From assembly GCA_020845895.1 (NCBI GenBank), contig JADLEX010000075.1:1-45622 (forward strand): a stretch of 45,622 nucleotides of DNA, given 5' to 3'. A model generated the notes under the pieces. That model was not told where the DNA came from and ran no database searches. It saw only the letters and a list, made by a program, of their open reading frames with translations. Origin of the DNA: Deltaproteobacteria bacterium (GTDB lineage: Bacteria; Lernaellota; Lernaellaia; JACKCT01). Made by a program: the position numbers and the translations under genes. Shown here piece after piece: positions 1 to 7,875 of the stretch (within the stretch, counting starts at the first letter, position 1; each line of letters opens with the position of its first letter).

Positions 1-2
1 AG

Positions 3-698
3 CGCGGTTTCGAGTCGTTTGTCGGGCTGTATCCCGTGCCGACGCGCCACGGCATGACCGCAGGCGAGATCGCGCGGCACGTGCGTCGCGCGCACGACAT
101 CGACGTAGATCTCGACGTCATCCCGATGGAAGGATGGACGCGCGCGATGTGGTGGGACGAGACCGATCTGCCGTGGATTCCGCCCTCCCCCAACATGCCG
201 ACGCTACAGACAGCCATCGTTTATCCGGGCGGATGTCTGATCGAAGCGACGTCCCTCTCCGAGGGGCGCGGCACGACGACGCCGTTCGAACTGGTCGGCG
301 CGCCGGGCATCGATGGCGCGGTCGTGGCAAACGACCTACGCGATCGGCATCTGCCGGGGTGCGTCCTTCGTCCTGTCACGTTCGAGCCGCGTTTTCAGAA
401 ACACGCGGGTGTCCCGTGCGGCGGCGTCTTCGTCCACGTGACCGATCGGGACGTGTTCGACGCGCTGCGCACCTACACTCACCTGATCGACGCGGTCCGA
501 CGGCGGTTTCCGGAGTCTTTCGCCTGGCGTGGCGAGGCGTATGAATTCGTTCGGGACGTTCCCGCGATCGATCTTCTTTCGGGATCGTCGCGTTTACGTC
601 ACGCCATCGAGTCGGGCGGCGATATCGACGACGCGCTTCGCGACGATTTCTCCCGCCGTTTCCTGGTCGAGCGCGAAGCGGATCTCATCTACCCTTGA
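3..698 (+). CDS. namZ: Exo-beta-N-acetylmuramidase NamZ / DUF1343 family, C-terminal part (5' end outside window)
   Basis: The reading frame is open to the left edge, so this is the C-terminal ~231 residues of a longer protein. A GTG at 36 could be taken as a start, but the codons before it still read as family sequence (GLYPVPTRHGMT), so the gene continues upstream. The motifs PTRHGMTAGEIA, WIPPSPNMPTLQTA, YPGGCLIEATSLSEGRGTT and FELVGAPGID are typical of DUF1343/NamZ proteins. NamZ enzymes remove terminal N-acetylmuramic acid from peptidoglycan fragments during wall recycling or turnover. The catalytic N-terminal region is not visible, so activity cannot be judged. The stop is TGA at 696-698, and about 390 bp without a gene follow. 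Confidence 0.88.
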   Translation, partial: RGFESFVGLYPVPTRHGMTAGEIARHVRRAHDIDVDLDVIPMEGWTRAMWWDETDLPWIPPSPNMPTLQTAIVYPGGCLIEATSLSEGRGTTTPFELVGAPGIDGAVVANDLRDRHLPGCVLRPVTFEPRFQKHAGVPCGGVFVHVTDRDVFDALRTYTHLIDAVRRRFPESFAWRGEAYEFVRDVPAIDLLSGSSRLRHAIESGGDIDDALRDDFSRRFLVEREADLIYP

Positions 699-1084
699 GT
701 CGGCGCGGCGGTGTCGTTTTTCGCCGATCACTCGACGGTTTTCGCTGCAAATTTCAACGATTTGGAGAGCCGTTTCGCGCTTGACAATGCGAGACCCGGT
801 ATGTTTAATACGCCGTCCGTAATCGGCCCTTCGAGGCGGGGGATTCACCGGTTTTTTCGACTGAAGGTCCGTTCAAAACGCTGAGCGCCGTTCTCGCGGC
901 GCACGCGGCGCGAGCGGCATCGGCACAAAGAAACCGGCGGCGGCGCGAAGAGCGGGAACGACGTGGAGAGACTCGATTTCGGCACGCGCGGCAACGCACC
1001 GGAAGTCCACGCGATTCCACGATTCGGACAAGCGGTCCAATGCGGAACCACACGCGTACGGCGTGAGCCTTTTTGCCGGGATGG
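699..1084. other. Intergenic region with promoter and long leader
   Basis: This 386-bp stretch separates the NamZ-family gene from the exported-protein operon. It holds a sigma-70-type promoter (781-809), which would give an untranslated leader of about 270 nt. I see no convincing riboswitch or small RNA in the leader, and no gene. Confidence 0.6.
781..809 (+). promoter_or_regulatory. Sigma-70-type promoter of the exported-protein operon
   Basis: A perfect -35 TTGACA (781-786) is followed by exactly 17 nt and a -10 TTTAAT (804-809, 5 of 6 consensus bases). Transcription would start near 816, pointing at the four exported-protein genes. In such GC-rich DNA this match is unlikely to be accidental, but it is a sequence match only. 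Confidence 0.6.
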
Positions 1085-2134
1085 ATGATGAACTATCGAC
1101 GACTCGCAGGGGTACTCATCGCGATGGGTCTGGTGCTGGCGGTGGCGGGAGCCGCGTCGGCCGAGGGACTTCTCGATAAGAATCTGCACTACTTCGCCCC
1201 GACGGTGGACGGCAGCGGCCTGATCGTCTCCTACGGGTCCGAGCCGCTCGGCATGTTCCGCATGGCGTACGGCGTGTATGCCGACGTCGCGATGGACGTT
1301 CTCGACTACGCGGCGCCGCCCGACGGCGACGAGGCGACCCTCATCTCCACGCAGGCGGCCGCCCAACTCGTCTACAGCATCGGGTTCTGGAAGTACGTCA
1401 ACGTCGGTTTCGGGCTGTCCTACATCCCCTACCGCCAGTTCGACGACGCATTCTTCGACGAAGAGTATCCGCACCCCGACGCCGATCTGAATCCGGACCT
1501 GCCCGGCACCAACCTCAGCGACGATGAGGGTCTCGGCGACCCCACCGAGGAAACCGGTCTCGAAGACGTCCGCCTCGACCTCAAGCTCATCGGCATCGAC
1601 CGACAGGAACGCTGCATCGGCGCGGCGCTCATCACGACGTTCGGTTACCCGCTCAGCTACAAGCCCAATCAGTTCCTCTCCGATGGCGGCGCGACGATCG
1701 CCCCGCGTCTGGTCGTCGACTTCGGTCGTACCTGGTACACGCTCGTCTTCAACGGCGGGTACAAGTACTACGCCGAAAAGTCGCGCGTGCGTCTGCCGGA
1801 TTACTCCGAGGAGATCGATTCTCCGACGAACGGCGACCTGGAAACCAACGACGAGATCATGCTCGGCGGCGGCGCGAAATTCCGTTTCGCCTACGGCTCC
1901 GAGATCATTCTCGATTCCCAGTTCCGCACGCAGGCCACCGACGCGTTCGGCGACGACCGCGTGGACTATGGAGAGGTGATGGCCGCGTACCGAAAGTATT
2001 TCCGGGGCCTCAACTACACCGCGCTGACCGTCGGCGGCGGCATCGGGGTGATGGACGGCATGGGAACGCCGCTGGGCCGATTCTTCATCGGCATCACGCG
2101 CGACGAAAAGAGACTCTACATCGCGGGCCGGTGA
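1085..2134 (+). CDS. Exported beta-barrel-like outer-membrane protein
   Basis: The predicted protein has about 349 residues, with a signal peptide (MNYRR, hydrophobic core, then AGAASAEG as cleavage region). The rest alternates short beta-strand-like segments with polar turns (FGLSYIPYRQF, WYTLVFNGGYKYYAE, FGRTWY, GLNYTALTVGGG). This resembles the N-terminal barrel of deltaproteobacterial OmpA-like proteins, but no OmpA peptidoglycan-binding domain follows. The acidic loop around residues 115-150 is unusual. A TTG at 1073 is in frame, but the paired ATGs at 1085/1088 behind GGGA are better starts. It is first in a unit with three more exported-protein genes, downstream of the 781-809 promoter. 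The barrel assignment is inferred from composition; the specific function is unknown. Confidence 0.7.
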   Translation: MMNYRRLAGVLIAMGLVLAVAGAASAEGLLDKNLHYFAPTVDGSGLIVSYGSEPLGMFRMAYGVYADVAMDVLDYAAPPDGDEATLISTQAAAQLVYSIGFWKYVNVGFGLSYIPYRQFDDAFFDEEYPHPDADLNPDLPGTNLSDDEGLGDPTEETGLEDVRLDLKLIGIDRQERCIGAALITTFGYPLSYKPNQFLSDGGATIAPRLVVDFGRTWYTLVFNGGYKYYAEKSRVRLPDYSEEIDSPTNGDLETNDEIMLGGGAKFRFAYGSEIILDSQFRTQATDAFGDDRVDYGEVMAAYRKYFRGLNYTALTVGGGIGVMDGMGTPLGRFFIGITRDEKRLYIAGR

Positions 2135-2219
2135 CCGGACGCCCGGCGGGAATCCGCCGACGCCCCGGCTCCGACAAATGGACGGCGCGACGACATCGAT
2201 TCGAGGGAAGGTGTTGAAC

Positions 2220-3086
2220 ATGGCAAGCACTCTGAAGATCCGGGTTTCGTTCCTCCTCGCGCTGGTCGCCGCGTTGACCGTTTTCGGTTGCGCCGCGAAT
2301 CAGGTGCAGTCGCCCGATTCCGAAATGCAGGGCCTGGGCAACCAGGACTCCCTGATGCGCGAGCCCCTGAACGACCCACCCAGCTACGCCCTGCTTCACA
2401 AGTCGCTCGAGTTCTACGAGCAGAAGCTCGGCGTGAAGTTCTTCAAGAACGAAAAAGACCGCTACATGCCCTACACGTCGTCCACGTGGCGCTCCTTCGC
2501 GATCGCCGATCACCTGAACGACTGCCTCTGGACGATGCAGATGAAGGGCCTGATCGGGTTCCGCTCCCTCGAGGGCAAGTACAGCTACATCATCGAGATG
2601 GACGCGGAACGCGGCGGTTGCGGAGTGGTCGGTGATGACGCCGACTCCCAGGCCAAGGACCTTGTTTCCATCATGGAAACCTCCGTCGTGACGCCGTCGA
2701 TCCGCGACCAGATCAACCGCGGCGTCAACTTCTGCTCCGGCGAGAAGTTCATCCAGGATGTCCTTCAGCTTCCGTACAAGATCCGCATTCGGGGCGAGAG
2801 CCTGGAGAACGCGGTTTCGCGGCATGCCGCCGAGGTCCGCAATCCCCTCGACATCGCTTATGGCGACCTCGTCTTCTTCACCGAGTACTACGGCGAGCGC
2901 AACATCGCCGTGTACGTCGGCAACGGCGTCATCGTTTACAACTCGTGCTTCCGCGCGGATCCGCACCGGCTGAACACGAACATTTCCTACCGCGTGTACC
3001 GCCTGTATTCGGGCTTCGGCGCGATCAACTACCGGATGAGCACCGACGTGTTCATGCGGGAGATCGTCGGCCGTCCCGACCTGTAA
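2220..3086 (+). CDS. NlpC/P60-like lipoprotein lacking the catalytic His
   Basis: This 288-residue protein starts at the ATG at 2220, seven bases or so after GAGGGAAGG; an in-frame start at 2178 has no such site. The signal peptide ends in the lipobox VFGC (Cys 24), so it should be lipid-anchored. The C-terminal half reads as an NlpC/P60 papain-like fold: FCSGEKFIQDVLQLPY (Cys 172 at the nucleophile position), then YGDLVFF (about 214-220), then NIAVYVGNGVIVYNS (from about 228). Family members normally have His where this protein has Asn 228 (HVGIYLG versus NIAVYVG). It may be an inactive binding protein or have altered chemistry. It lies 85 bp after the barrel gene. The family call rests on motif reading alone. 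Confidence 0.72.
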   Translation: MASTLKIRVSFLLALVAALTVFGCAANQVQSPDSEMQGLGNQDSLMREPLNDPPSYALLHKSLEFYEQKLGVKFFKNEKDRYMPYTSSTWRSFAIADHLNDCLWTMQMKGLIGFRSLEGKYSYIIEMDAERGGCGVVGDDADSQAKDLVSIMETSVVTPSIRDQINRGVNFCSGEKFIQDVLQLPYKIRIRGESLENAVSRHAAEVRNPLDIAYGDLVFFTEYYGERNIAVYVGNGVIVYNSCFRADPHRLNTNISYRVYRLYSGFGAINYRMSTDVFMREIVGRPDL

Positions 3087-3110
3087 GAGCGCGCGGAAAA
3101 CTCGCGGCGC

Positions 3111-3134
3111 GGCCCCGCCCGGTGCGGGGCCTTT
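3111..3134 (+). terminator. Hairpin with short T-run (partial terminator or attenuator)
   Basis: GGCCCCGC (3111-3118) pairs perfectly with GCGGGGCC (3124-3131) across a 5-nt loop, followed by only three T. It lies between the second and third genes of the exported-protein unit. It could reduce read-through rather than stop transcription fully. Confidence 0.45.
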
Positions 3135-3215
3135 GCCGATGGACGGCAACAAAGCCGTCGCCGACGCACGGGCCGACTGACCGCCCGGGCGCGACGACCG
3201 AGGAGAACGGAACCG

Positions 3216-5033
3216 ATGCAGCGACGTGGAATCAAGCGACAGGTTTTGGTGATGGCCGCGGTGATGGCGGCGTCTTTGGTGTCGGCGACGTACGCCCTTG
3301 CGCTCGACGCGGCCGAACTCCAGGCGTTTCTGGAAGTCGGCATGTACGAGGAAGTGCAGGCGATGTGCGCCGAAAATGCCGCGGAAGTCGCGGCGAACGG
3401 CCAGCTCGCGTCGCTGTGCGCGAAGGCCAAGGGCGGCGGCGTGTCCTCGGCCCCGGCCCCTTCGGCGCCGGCTCCGTCCGCTCCGTCGGCGCCCGCCCCG
3501 TCAGCGCCCTCCGCACCGTCGATGTCGTCCCCGTCTCCGTCCGCGCCGTCAGCGCCCGTGCCCGTTCCCACCGCGCCCGCGCCGACCTTCGTCCCGGATG
3601 CCGGTGGCGGACTCGACGCCGGAATGTTGGAAAACATGGTGCGCTCGGGTCAGCACGGTGCGGCCGCGACGATCTGCAACGACAACGAGGGCAAGATCAA
3701 CTCCCATCCCGACCGCGACCGCATCCGCAAGGCCTGCGGTCAGGCCAAGATGGCCATGTACAGCTCGAACAAGATGGACTCGACGTCCATCACCGGCGCG
3801 GTGGGCGATCTCGAGCAGTCGCTCAAGATGAGCTATGACGGCGTCGCGTCGTTCGATCTCGGCAAGAGCCGGATTCTGACGCTCGACACCGTTCCGACCG
3901 AGGCCGAGAAGTCGGAAAAAGAAAAGCAGGCCGTGCGCGAGATGTGGGACGCGATCGTCATGCGTCACGCCGAAGAGAATTTCAATCCGGCCGTGTCCGA
4001 CCAAATCATCGTCTGGACGATCGGAAACGGAGCGGATCAGGTGGGCTACGTCGATCTCGTGATCGACCGCGTTTTCAAAGACGAGGGCAACCGCGCCCGG
4101 CAGCGCTGGATGGCGTCGCGCCTGCGCATGCTCTCCGACCGGTTCACGAACATCGACCCGAACCAGGGTGAGAGCGAAACGCGTCGCGGCAACCTGGAGA
4201 CGCTCAAGTTCTGGATGACGGAGCTTTACGAGTACACCTACTTCGACAACGACATCGAGGTCGGCATGTACCGGTACAAAGGCAATCGGTACGCCGAGAA
4301 GTACGACCAAACCGAAGCGACCGAGGAGCAGTTCCAGAAGGCGCTGTTCTTCTACTCCGAAGCCCGCAATCGGGCGGACACGCAAAAAGCCAAGGCCGCG
4401 CTCGACCGCGACCTCGCATACCTGTGCAGCCGCTACCGCTCCGACGACCAGCAAAAACTCGTGAAGGTGTACCAGCAGGGCTTCCTGAAGGCGCTTCGCG
4501 GTATTCAGATCATGGATCTCGTCAACCGCGTGCAGCCGGAACAGGGCAAGTCGTTCTACCGGTACGAAGAGGCGAACGCCGAGCTGGCCTCTGAGCTTCA
4601 GAAATCTTACGGCCAGTGCCTGACCGGGTACATCTACTACCTCTACCTGACGAAGAATTACGTGGGCGTCGTGGCGCTCAAGAATCGCACGCTCGATGCC
4701 GGGTTCGACTGGGAAGGCAAGTCCGAGGTGCTGCTGATCTTCGCCGAGTCCGCCAAGGAACTCGCGGCGGCGAGCATGAACAACGAGACGCAGTACCGCA
4801 AATACAAGGAAATGTGCCTGGCCGGCGGATCGCGCGCCCTGAAATTCGCGCTGCGCAAATACGGCGGCAAAGCCCCGACGGGTTACGATGAAACGTTCTG
4901 CCGGACGTTCAACACGTACTGGAACTACCTGACCGGATTCGGCCAGAAGGTCGAGGCGAAGGCGCTCGAGAACCAGTTCGGCGCCATCTGTCCGGCCGAG
5001 GGCGGCACCGCCCCGGCCGCTCCGGCTCAATAA
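3216..5033 (+). CDS. Exported 605-aa repeat protein with duplicated Cys-pair module and Pro/Ala/Ser linker
   Basis: Start ATG 3216 follows GAGGAGAACGG at good spacing. A signal peptide ends near residue 29 (ATYALA). Two related modules follow: residues 30-72 (LDAAELQAFLEVG..., Cys 51 and 68) and 133-178 (LDAGMLENMVRSG..., Cys 154 and 174). They are separated by a low-complexity APS-rich linker at 76-128. The remaining ~420 residues look helical, with repeated Tyr/Ala/Leu patterns suggesting TPR-like or solenoid helices (EEQFQKALFFYSEARNRA; NYVGVVALKNRTLDAG). I do not recognise a family. The linker and paired cysteines suggest two disulfide-stabilised domains tethered in the periplasm or cell envelope. 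It lies between a lipoprotein gene and another exported protein. Confidence 0.75.
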   Translation: MQRRGIKRQVLVMAAVMAASLVSATYALALDAAELQAFLEVGMYEEVQAMCAENAAEVAANGQLASLCAKAKGGGVSSAPAPSAPAPSAPSAPAPSAPSAPSMSSPSPSAPSAPVPVPTAPAPTFVPDAGGGLDAGMLENMVRSGQHGAAATICNDNEGKINSHPDRDRIRKACGQAKMAMYSSNKMDSTSITGAVGDLEQSLKMSYDGVASFDLGKSRILTLDTVPTEAEKSEKEKQAVREMWDAIVMRHAEENFNPAVSDQIIVWTIGNGADQVGYVDLVIDRVFKDEGNRARQRWMASRLRMLSDRFTNIDPNQGESETRRGNLETLKFWMTELYEYTYFDNDIEVGMYRYKGNRYAEKYDQTEATEEQFQKALFFYSEARNRADTQKAKAALDRDLAYLCSRYRSDDQQKLVKVYQQGFLKALRGIQIMDLVNRVQPEQGKSFYRYEEANAELASELQKSYGQCLTGYIYYLYLTKNYVGVVALKNRTLDAGFDWEGKSEVLLIFAESAKELAAASMNNETQYRKYKEMCLAGGSRALKFALRKYGGKAPTGYDETFCRTFNTYWNYLTGFGQKVEAKALENQFGAICPAEGGTAPAAPAQ

Positions 5034-5080
5034 CGCGTTAACGATCACACGACACCGAACCGGAAAGGGACGTCGTCATC

Positions 5081-6103
5081 ATGTCGAAACGAACCGTGTG
5101 GACCATGGGTGTGGCGCTGGCGCTGGCCGCGGTCATGACCGCGATGGCTTTCGCCCAGGGCGAGGCCCCCAAGGGCGATCCGATCAAGATCGCGTATATG
5201 CGCTGGCTCCAGAACGACATCATCCGAAACGTCGAGGAGATTCGCAGCGCCAAGGACCCGTGGGAGCGCCGCGACCTCGTCGAGGATATCGAAGAGATCA
5301 TCTGGGAACGCATCGAGTTCCCGATGTCGTACCAGCAGGCGGAACTGACGGACATGATGGACCTCGGCCGCATCGGCGTGACGTCGAATGTCGGCGAAGC
5401 GCGCGAGGCCGTGCCGGAGGCACCGTCGATCGCGGTTTCCTATGCCCTGCTCGGCATCGCCAAGGGCTATGAGGGCTTCGGCAACGCGGCCACCGACTAC
5501 TTCCAGAAGGCCAAGGAGATCTACCCCAACGTCATGGGCGCGGCGGTCAGCCTGGACCACTCCAAGGACAATCGCCCCCTGAACGAATGGATCAACGTCA
5601 GCCGCGCGTACTGGAGCACCTCGGCCACGACGCGCGTGACTTTTTACGGCAAGAACGTCGATCAGGACGTGGTTGACGCGCTCAACAACGACGAGGTCGC
5701 GATCCTCCCGGGCGAGCCCAAGGCGTCCAAGTACACCGTGTTCGTCGCCCGTCGGGATTTCGTCCGGGGGATGAAGCGATACATCCTGACCAGCGACACG
5801 CTCAAGGAACGCCGCGAAAACAAGTTCTCGATCTACCTCGAACCCGGCGATTACACGCTGAAGACCTCGATCACGAGCACGCTGCCGATCTCGTTTCGTG
5901 TATCGCGCAACTTCAACGAGAACAACTTCGTCATCGAGACGATGGCGCAGGGCGGCCTGACGATCTACCCGATCCCCGACATCCGCGTCTTCGAGGCCGA
6001 GATGAAGAAGGCCATGGCCTCCGCCCGCGAGCGTCAGGAATCGCAGGACGCGGCCACCGACCTGATGGCGCCCGAGGGCACCGAGGAACTCCCGATCCCC
6101 TGA
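5081..6103 (+). CDS. Exported 340-aa protein of unknown function
   Basis: Start ATG 5081 is preceded by GGAAAGGGA at slightly long spacing. There is a clear signal peptide (MSKRTVWTMGVALALAAVM..., cleavage near AMAFAQG). Residues 25-160 look helical and contain a TPR-like stretch (YALLGIAKGYEGFGNAATDY). Residues 170-300 are rich in beta-strand patterns (TRVTFYGKNV, KFSIYLEPGDYTLKTS, FVIETMAQGGLTIY), as in a beta-sandwich. The C-terminus is acidic and disordered-looking. I recognise no family. It is the last gene of the exported unit, 47 bp after the 605-aa protein and just before a strong terminator. Confidence 0.75.
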   Translation: MSKRTVWTMGVALALAAVMTAMAFAQGEAPKGDPIKIAYMRWLQNDIIRNVEEIRSAKDPWERRDLVEDIEEIIWERIEFPMSYQQAELTDMMDLGRIGVTSNVGEAREAVPEAPSIAVSYALLGIAKGYEGFGNAATDYFQKAKEIYPNVMGAAVSLDHSKDNRPLNEWINVSRAYWSTSATTRVTFYGKNVDQDVVDALNNDEVAILPGEPKASKYTVFVARRDFVRGMKRYILTSDTLKERRENKFSIYLEPGDYTLKTSITSTLPISFRVSRNFNENNFVIETMAQGGLTIYPIPDIRVFEAEMKKAMASARERQESQDAATDLMAPEGTEELPIP

Positions 6104-6123
6104 CGCCAGGGGTTCTCAGCGCA

Positions 6124-6157
6124 AAAACGCCCGGCCGCACTCGCGGTCGGGCGTTTT
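6124..6157. terminator. Bidirectional intrinsic terminator between convergent units
   Basis: A 15-bp stem, AAAACGCCCGGCCGC against GCGGTCGGGCGTTTT with one G-U wobble, closes a 4-nt loop (6139-6142). The T-run on one strand is matched by an A-run on the other, so it can serve both the exported-protein operon (+) and the end of the flagellar cluster at fliW (-). Confidence 0.9.
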
Positions 6158-6183
6158 GATTTCGGGCGTGGAGCCCGGCCCGG

Positions 6184-6696
6184 CTACTCGGCGGGCTCGG
6201 CGATCGGTTCGTCGAATTCGGGAAACAGGGGGTGGCGGGTCTGGTAACCCGAATCCTTGAGCACGAACTGCCGGCCCACGCGGGTTTTCGAGTTGAGCAG
6301 AATCGGTCCCTGAAGATTCGCGGTCATCGATTCGATACTGCCCCGGAGGGAGAGGATGACCAGCACGTCCAGATCCTCCCGGTCGACGATGCCCCGCGCC
6401 TCGAGTTCCTCCGCGCGTGCATCGACCTGGTACTCGGGGAAGAACGTCATCGGATCGGTCACCACGAACGCGAGGTCACCCTCGTCCAGCGACTGGAGCC
6501 ACCAGAACGGTGAATCCTGATCGGGTTCCAGCAACGCGTAGCGTGCGGAATCGGGAAAGCCGAGCAACCCACCGGGGATCTTGATGGCGCGACCGATCTC
6601 GACGTCGATGTCGCCGAATCGCGACGTGTGAAAGCGGACTCGCGGAGCGGGAGGAGCGGGCGTCGGGTCGGGAGCGTTGTTGTGAAGTTCACTCAT
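6184..6696 (-). CDS. fliW: Flagellar assembly factor FliW
   Basis: This 170-residue protein has the FliW pattern: [56 protein letters not shown], and [20 protein letters not shown] near the end. FliW binds flagellin and, when free, binds CsrA and relieves translational repression of flagellin. Its start overlaps the end of csrA by 8 bp, with AAGGAG as ribosome binding site, so the two partners are translationally coupled. The Pro-rich N-terminal extension (about residues 9-18) is unusual. It is the last gene of the flagellar cluster. Confidence 0.95.
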   Translation of the reverse strand: MSELHNNAPDPTPAPPAPRVRFHTSRFGDIDVEIGRAIKIPGGLLGFPDSARYALLEPDQDSPFWWLQSLDEGDLAFVVTDPMTFFPEYQVDARAEELEARGIVDREDLDVLVILSLRGSIESMTANLQGPILLNSKTRVGRQFVLKDSGYQTRHPLFPEFDEPIAEPAE

Positions 6697-6943
6697 GGCT
6701 AGCTCCTTCGACCTTGCGCGTCTTGAAACGCGCCAGCGCGGCGCTCACCATGTCGGGAGTCACCGCCGCCGCCTGTTTGTTTTCTTCCTGAATGCGCAGA
6801 TAGATCTCCTCGCGATGCACCGCGACGCTCGCGGGCGCGCGAATGCCGATCTTGACCTGATTTCCGCGGACTTCCTGGATGTGGATGCGGATGTTGTCGC
6901 CGATCGTGATCGATTCGCCGACCTTGCGCGTGAGAACCAGCAT
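6689..6943 (-). CDS. csrA: Carbon storage regulator CsrA, RNA-binding translational repressor
   Basis: The 84-residue sequence begins [18 protein letters not shown] and contains [17 protein letters not shown], including the RNA-contacting VHREEIY region. The C-terminal tail (residues 60-84) is longer than in the ~61-residue E. coli protein; extended C-termini are common in bacteria that pair CsrA with FliW. It lies between flgL and fliW, the usual place for the CsrA-FliW-flagellin switch. A GGAGGG sequence precedes the ATG and could also be a CsrA contact site, but this is only a possibility. Confidence 0.97.
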   Translation of the reverse strand: MLVLTRKVGESITIGDNIRIHIQEVRGNQVKIGIRAPASVAVHREEIYLRIQEENKQAAAVTPDMVSAALARFKTRKVEGASHE

Positions 6944-6987
6944 GACGGGACGCCCTCCAATGGCGAACGCAAATTATAGGTCCGGGA

Positions 6988-7863
6988 TCAGAAGTAGTCC
7001 AGCAGGTTCTGTTGAACAACGCGGTTCGAGACGAGCAGCGTGGCCTGATAGACTTGCTCCATCAGGGCGAAGTCGGCAGTCGCCTTGGCGATGTCCACGT
7101 CCTCGGCGTCCGACAGGATCTTGTTCATCAGCTCGTTCATCTCCGAGTTCGCGTTCTCGGCCCGGTCGATGGCACTCGTGACCGCGCCGATCGCCGATCT
7201 GGCGCCGACCACCTGCTCGATGGCGTCTTCGACCTGCGGAATGAGCGCCGAGATCTGCGTCTGATCGCCCGCCGCGATGGCGGCTTCCAGATCGGTGAGC
7301 ACCTGAAAGACGTCGATCGGTCCCTTGAAGACCTCGTCGCCGCCCCGGTTGATCGTCACGAAGTTGGCTGACGTCACCTCGATGTCGATGCTCTGGCCCG
7401 TGCCGCCCGAGTATGCGCCGACGCCGTCGAAGGGCGGCGTGAGGGTCTCGTATCCGGCGAAGATGTAGCGCCGGTCGTCCCGCGCGTTGGCGCTCTTGAG
7501 CACGCTCTGGAAAATCCCCGCGATCTCCGCGGCGGCGGCCTGAAAGTCGGTCGTCGCGGCCGTTCCGCCGTTGATGTCCGTCGCCAGTTCGCGCGCGCGG
7601 GTCAGGTCGTCCGCCACCGACGAGAGGGCGCTTTCCATCAGCGTCGCAAAGTTGCGCGCATAGCCGACGTTGCGCTGGAACTGCTCGAAGCGTCCGATCT
7701 GGTTGCGCGTCCCGGTGATCCGCGCCGCGCCGACGGGATCGTCGGACGGGCGATTCACCTTCTTGTTCGTGATCAACGCCTCCTGCGCGTTCATGTAGCG
7801 CTCGCGGTTCTGATTCACGTTGATCGAGGCGTTGGCGAAAAGTTGGGCGGTGGTGACGCGCAT
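6988..7863 (-). CDS. flgL: Flagellar hook-filament junction protein FlgL (HAP3)
   Basis: The 291-residue protein begins MRVTTAQLFANASINVNQNRERYMNAQEAL and carries NRPSDDPVGAARI, the flagellin/FlgL N-terminal signature. The C-terminal coiled segment (ATADFALMEQVYQATLLVSNRVVQQNLLDYF) closes the D0/D1 helical bundle. FlgL joins FlgK to the flagellin filament and is exported by the flagellar type III apparatus. The start is an ATG behind GGGAG, 12 bp after flgK. The 44 bp to csrA hold no obvious terminator. Confidence 0.95.
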   Translation of the reverse strand: MRVTTAQLFANASINVNQNRERYMNAQEALITNKKVNRPSDDPVGAARITGTRNQIGRFEQFQRNVGYARNFATLMESALSSVADDLTRARELATDINGGTAATTDFQAAAAEIAGIFQSVLKSANARDDRRYIFAGYETLTPPFDGVGAYSGGTGQSIDIEVTSANFVTINRGGDEVFKGPIDVFQVLTDLEAAIAAGDQTQISALIPQVEDAIEQVVGARSAIGAVTSAIDRAENANSEMNELMNKILSDAEDVDIAKATADFALMEQVYQATLLVSNRVVQQNLLDYF

Positions 7864-7875
7864 GGAGATCTCCCG

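Noticed and set aside
845-2230. Long - strand open frame opposite the beta-barrel protein gene.
   Set aside because: The + strand frame has a signal peptide and barrel pattern and a better ribosome site; the - strand product has no recognisable feature.
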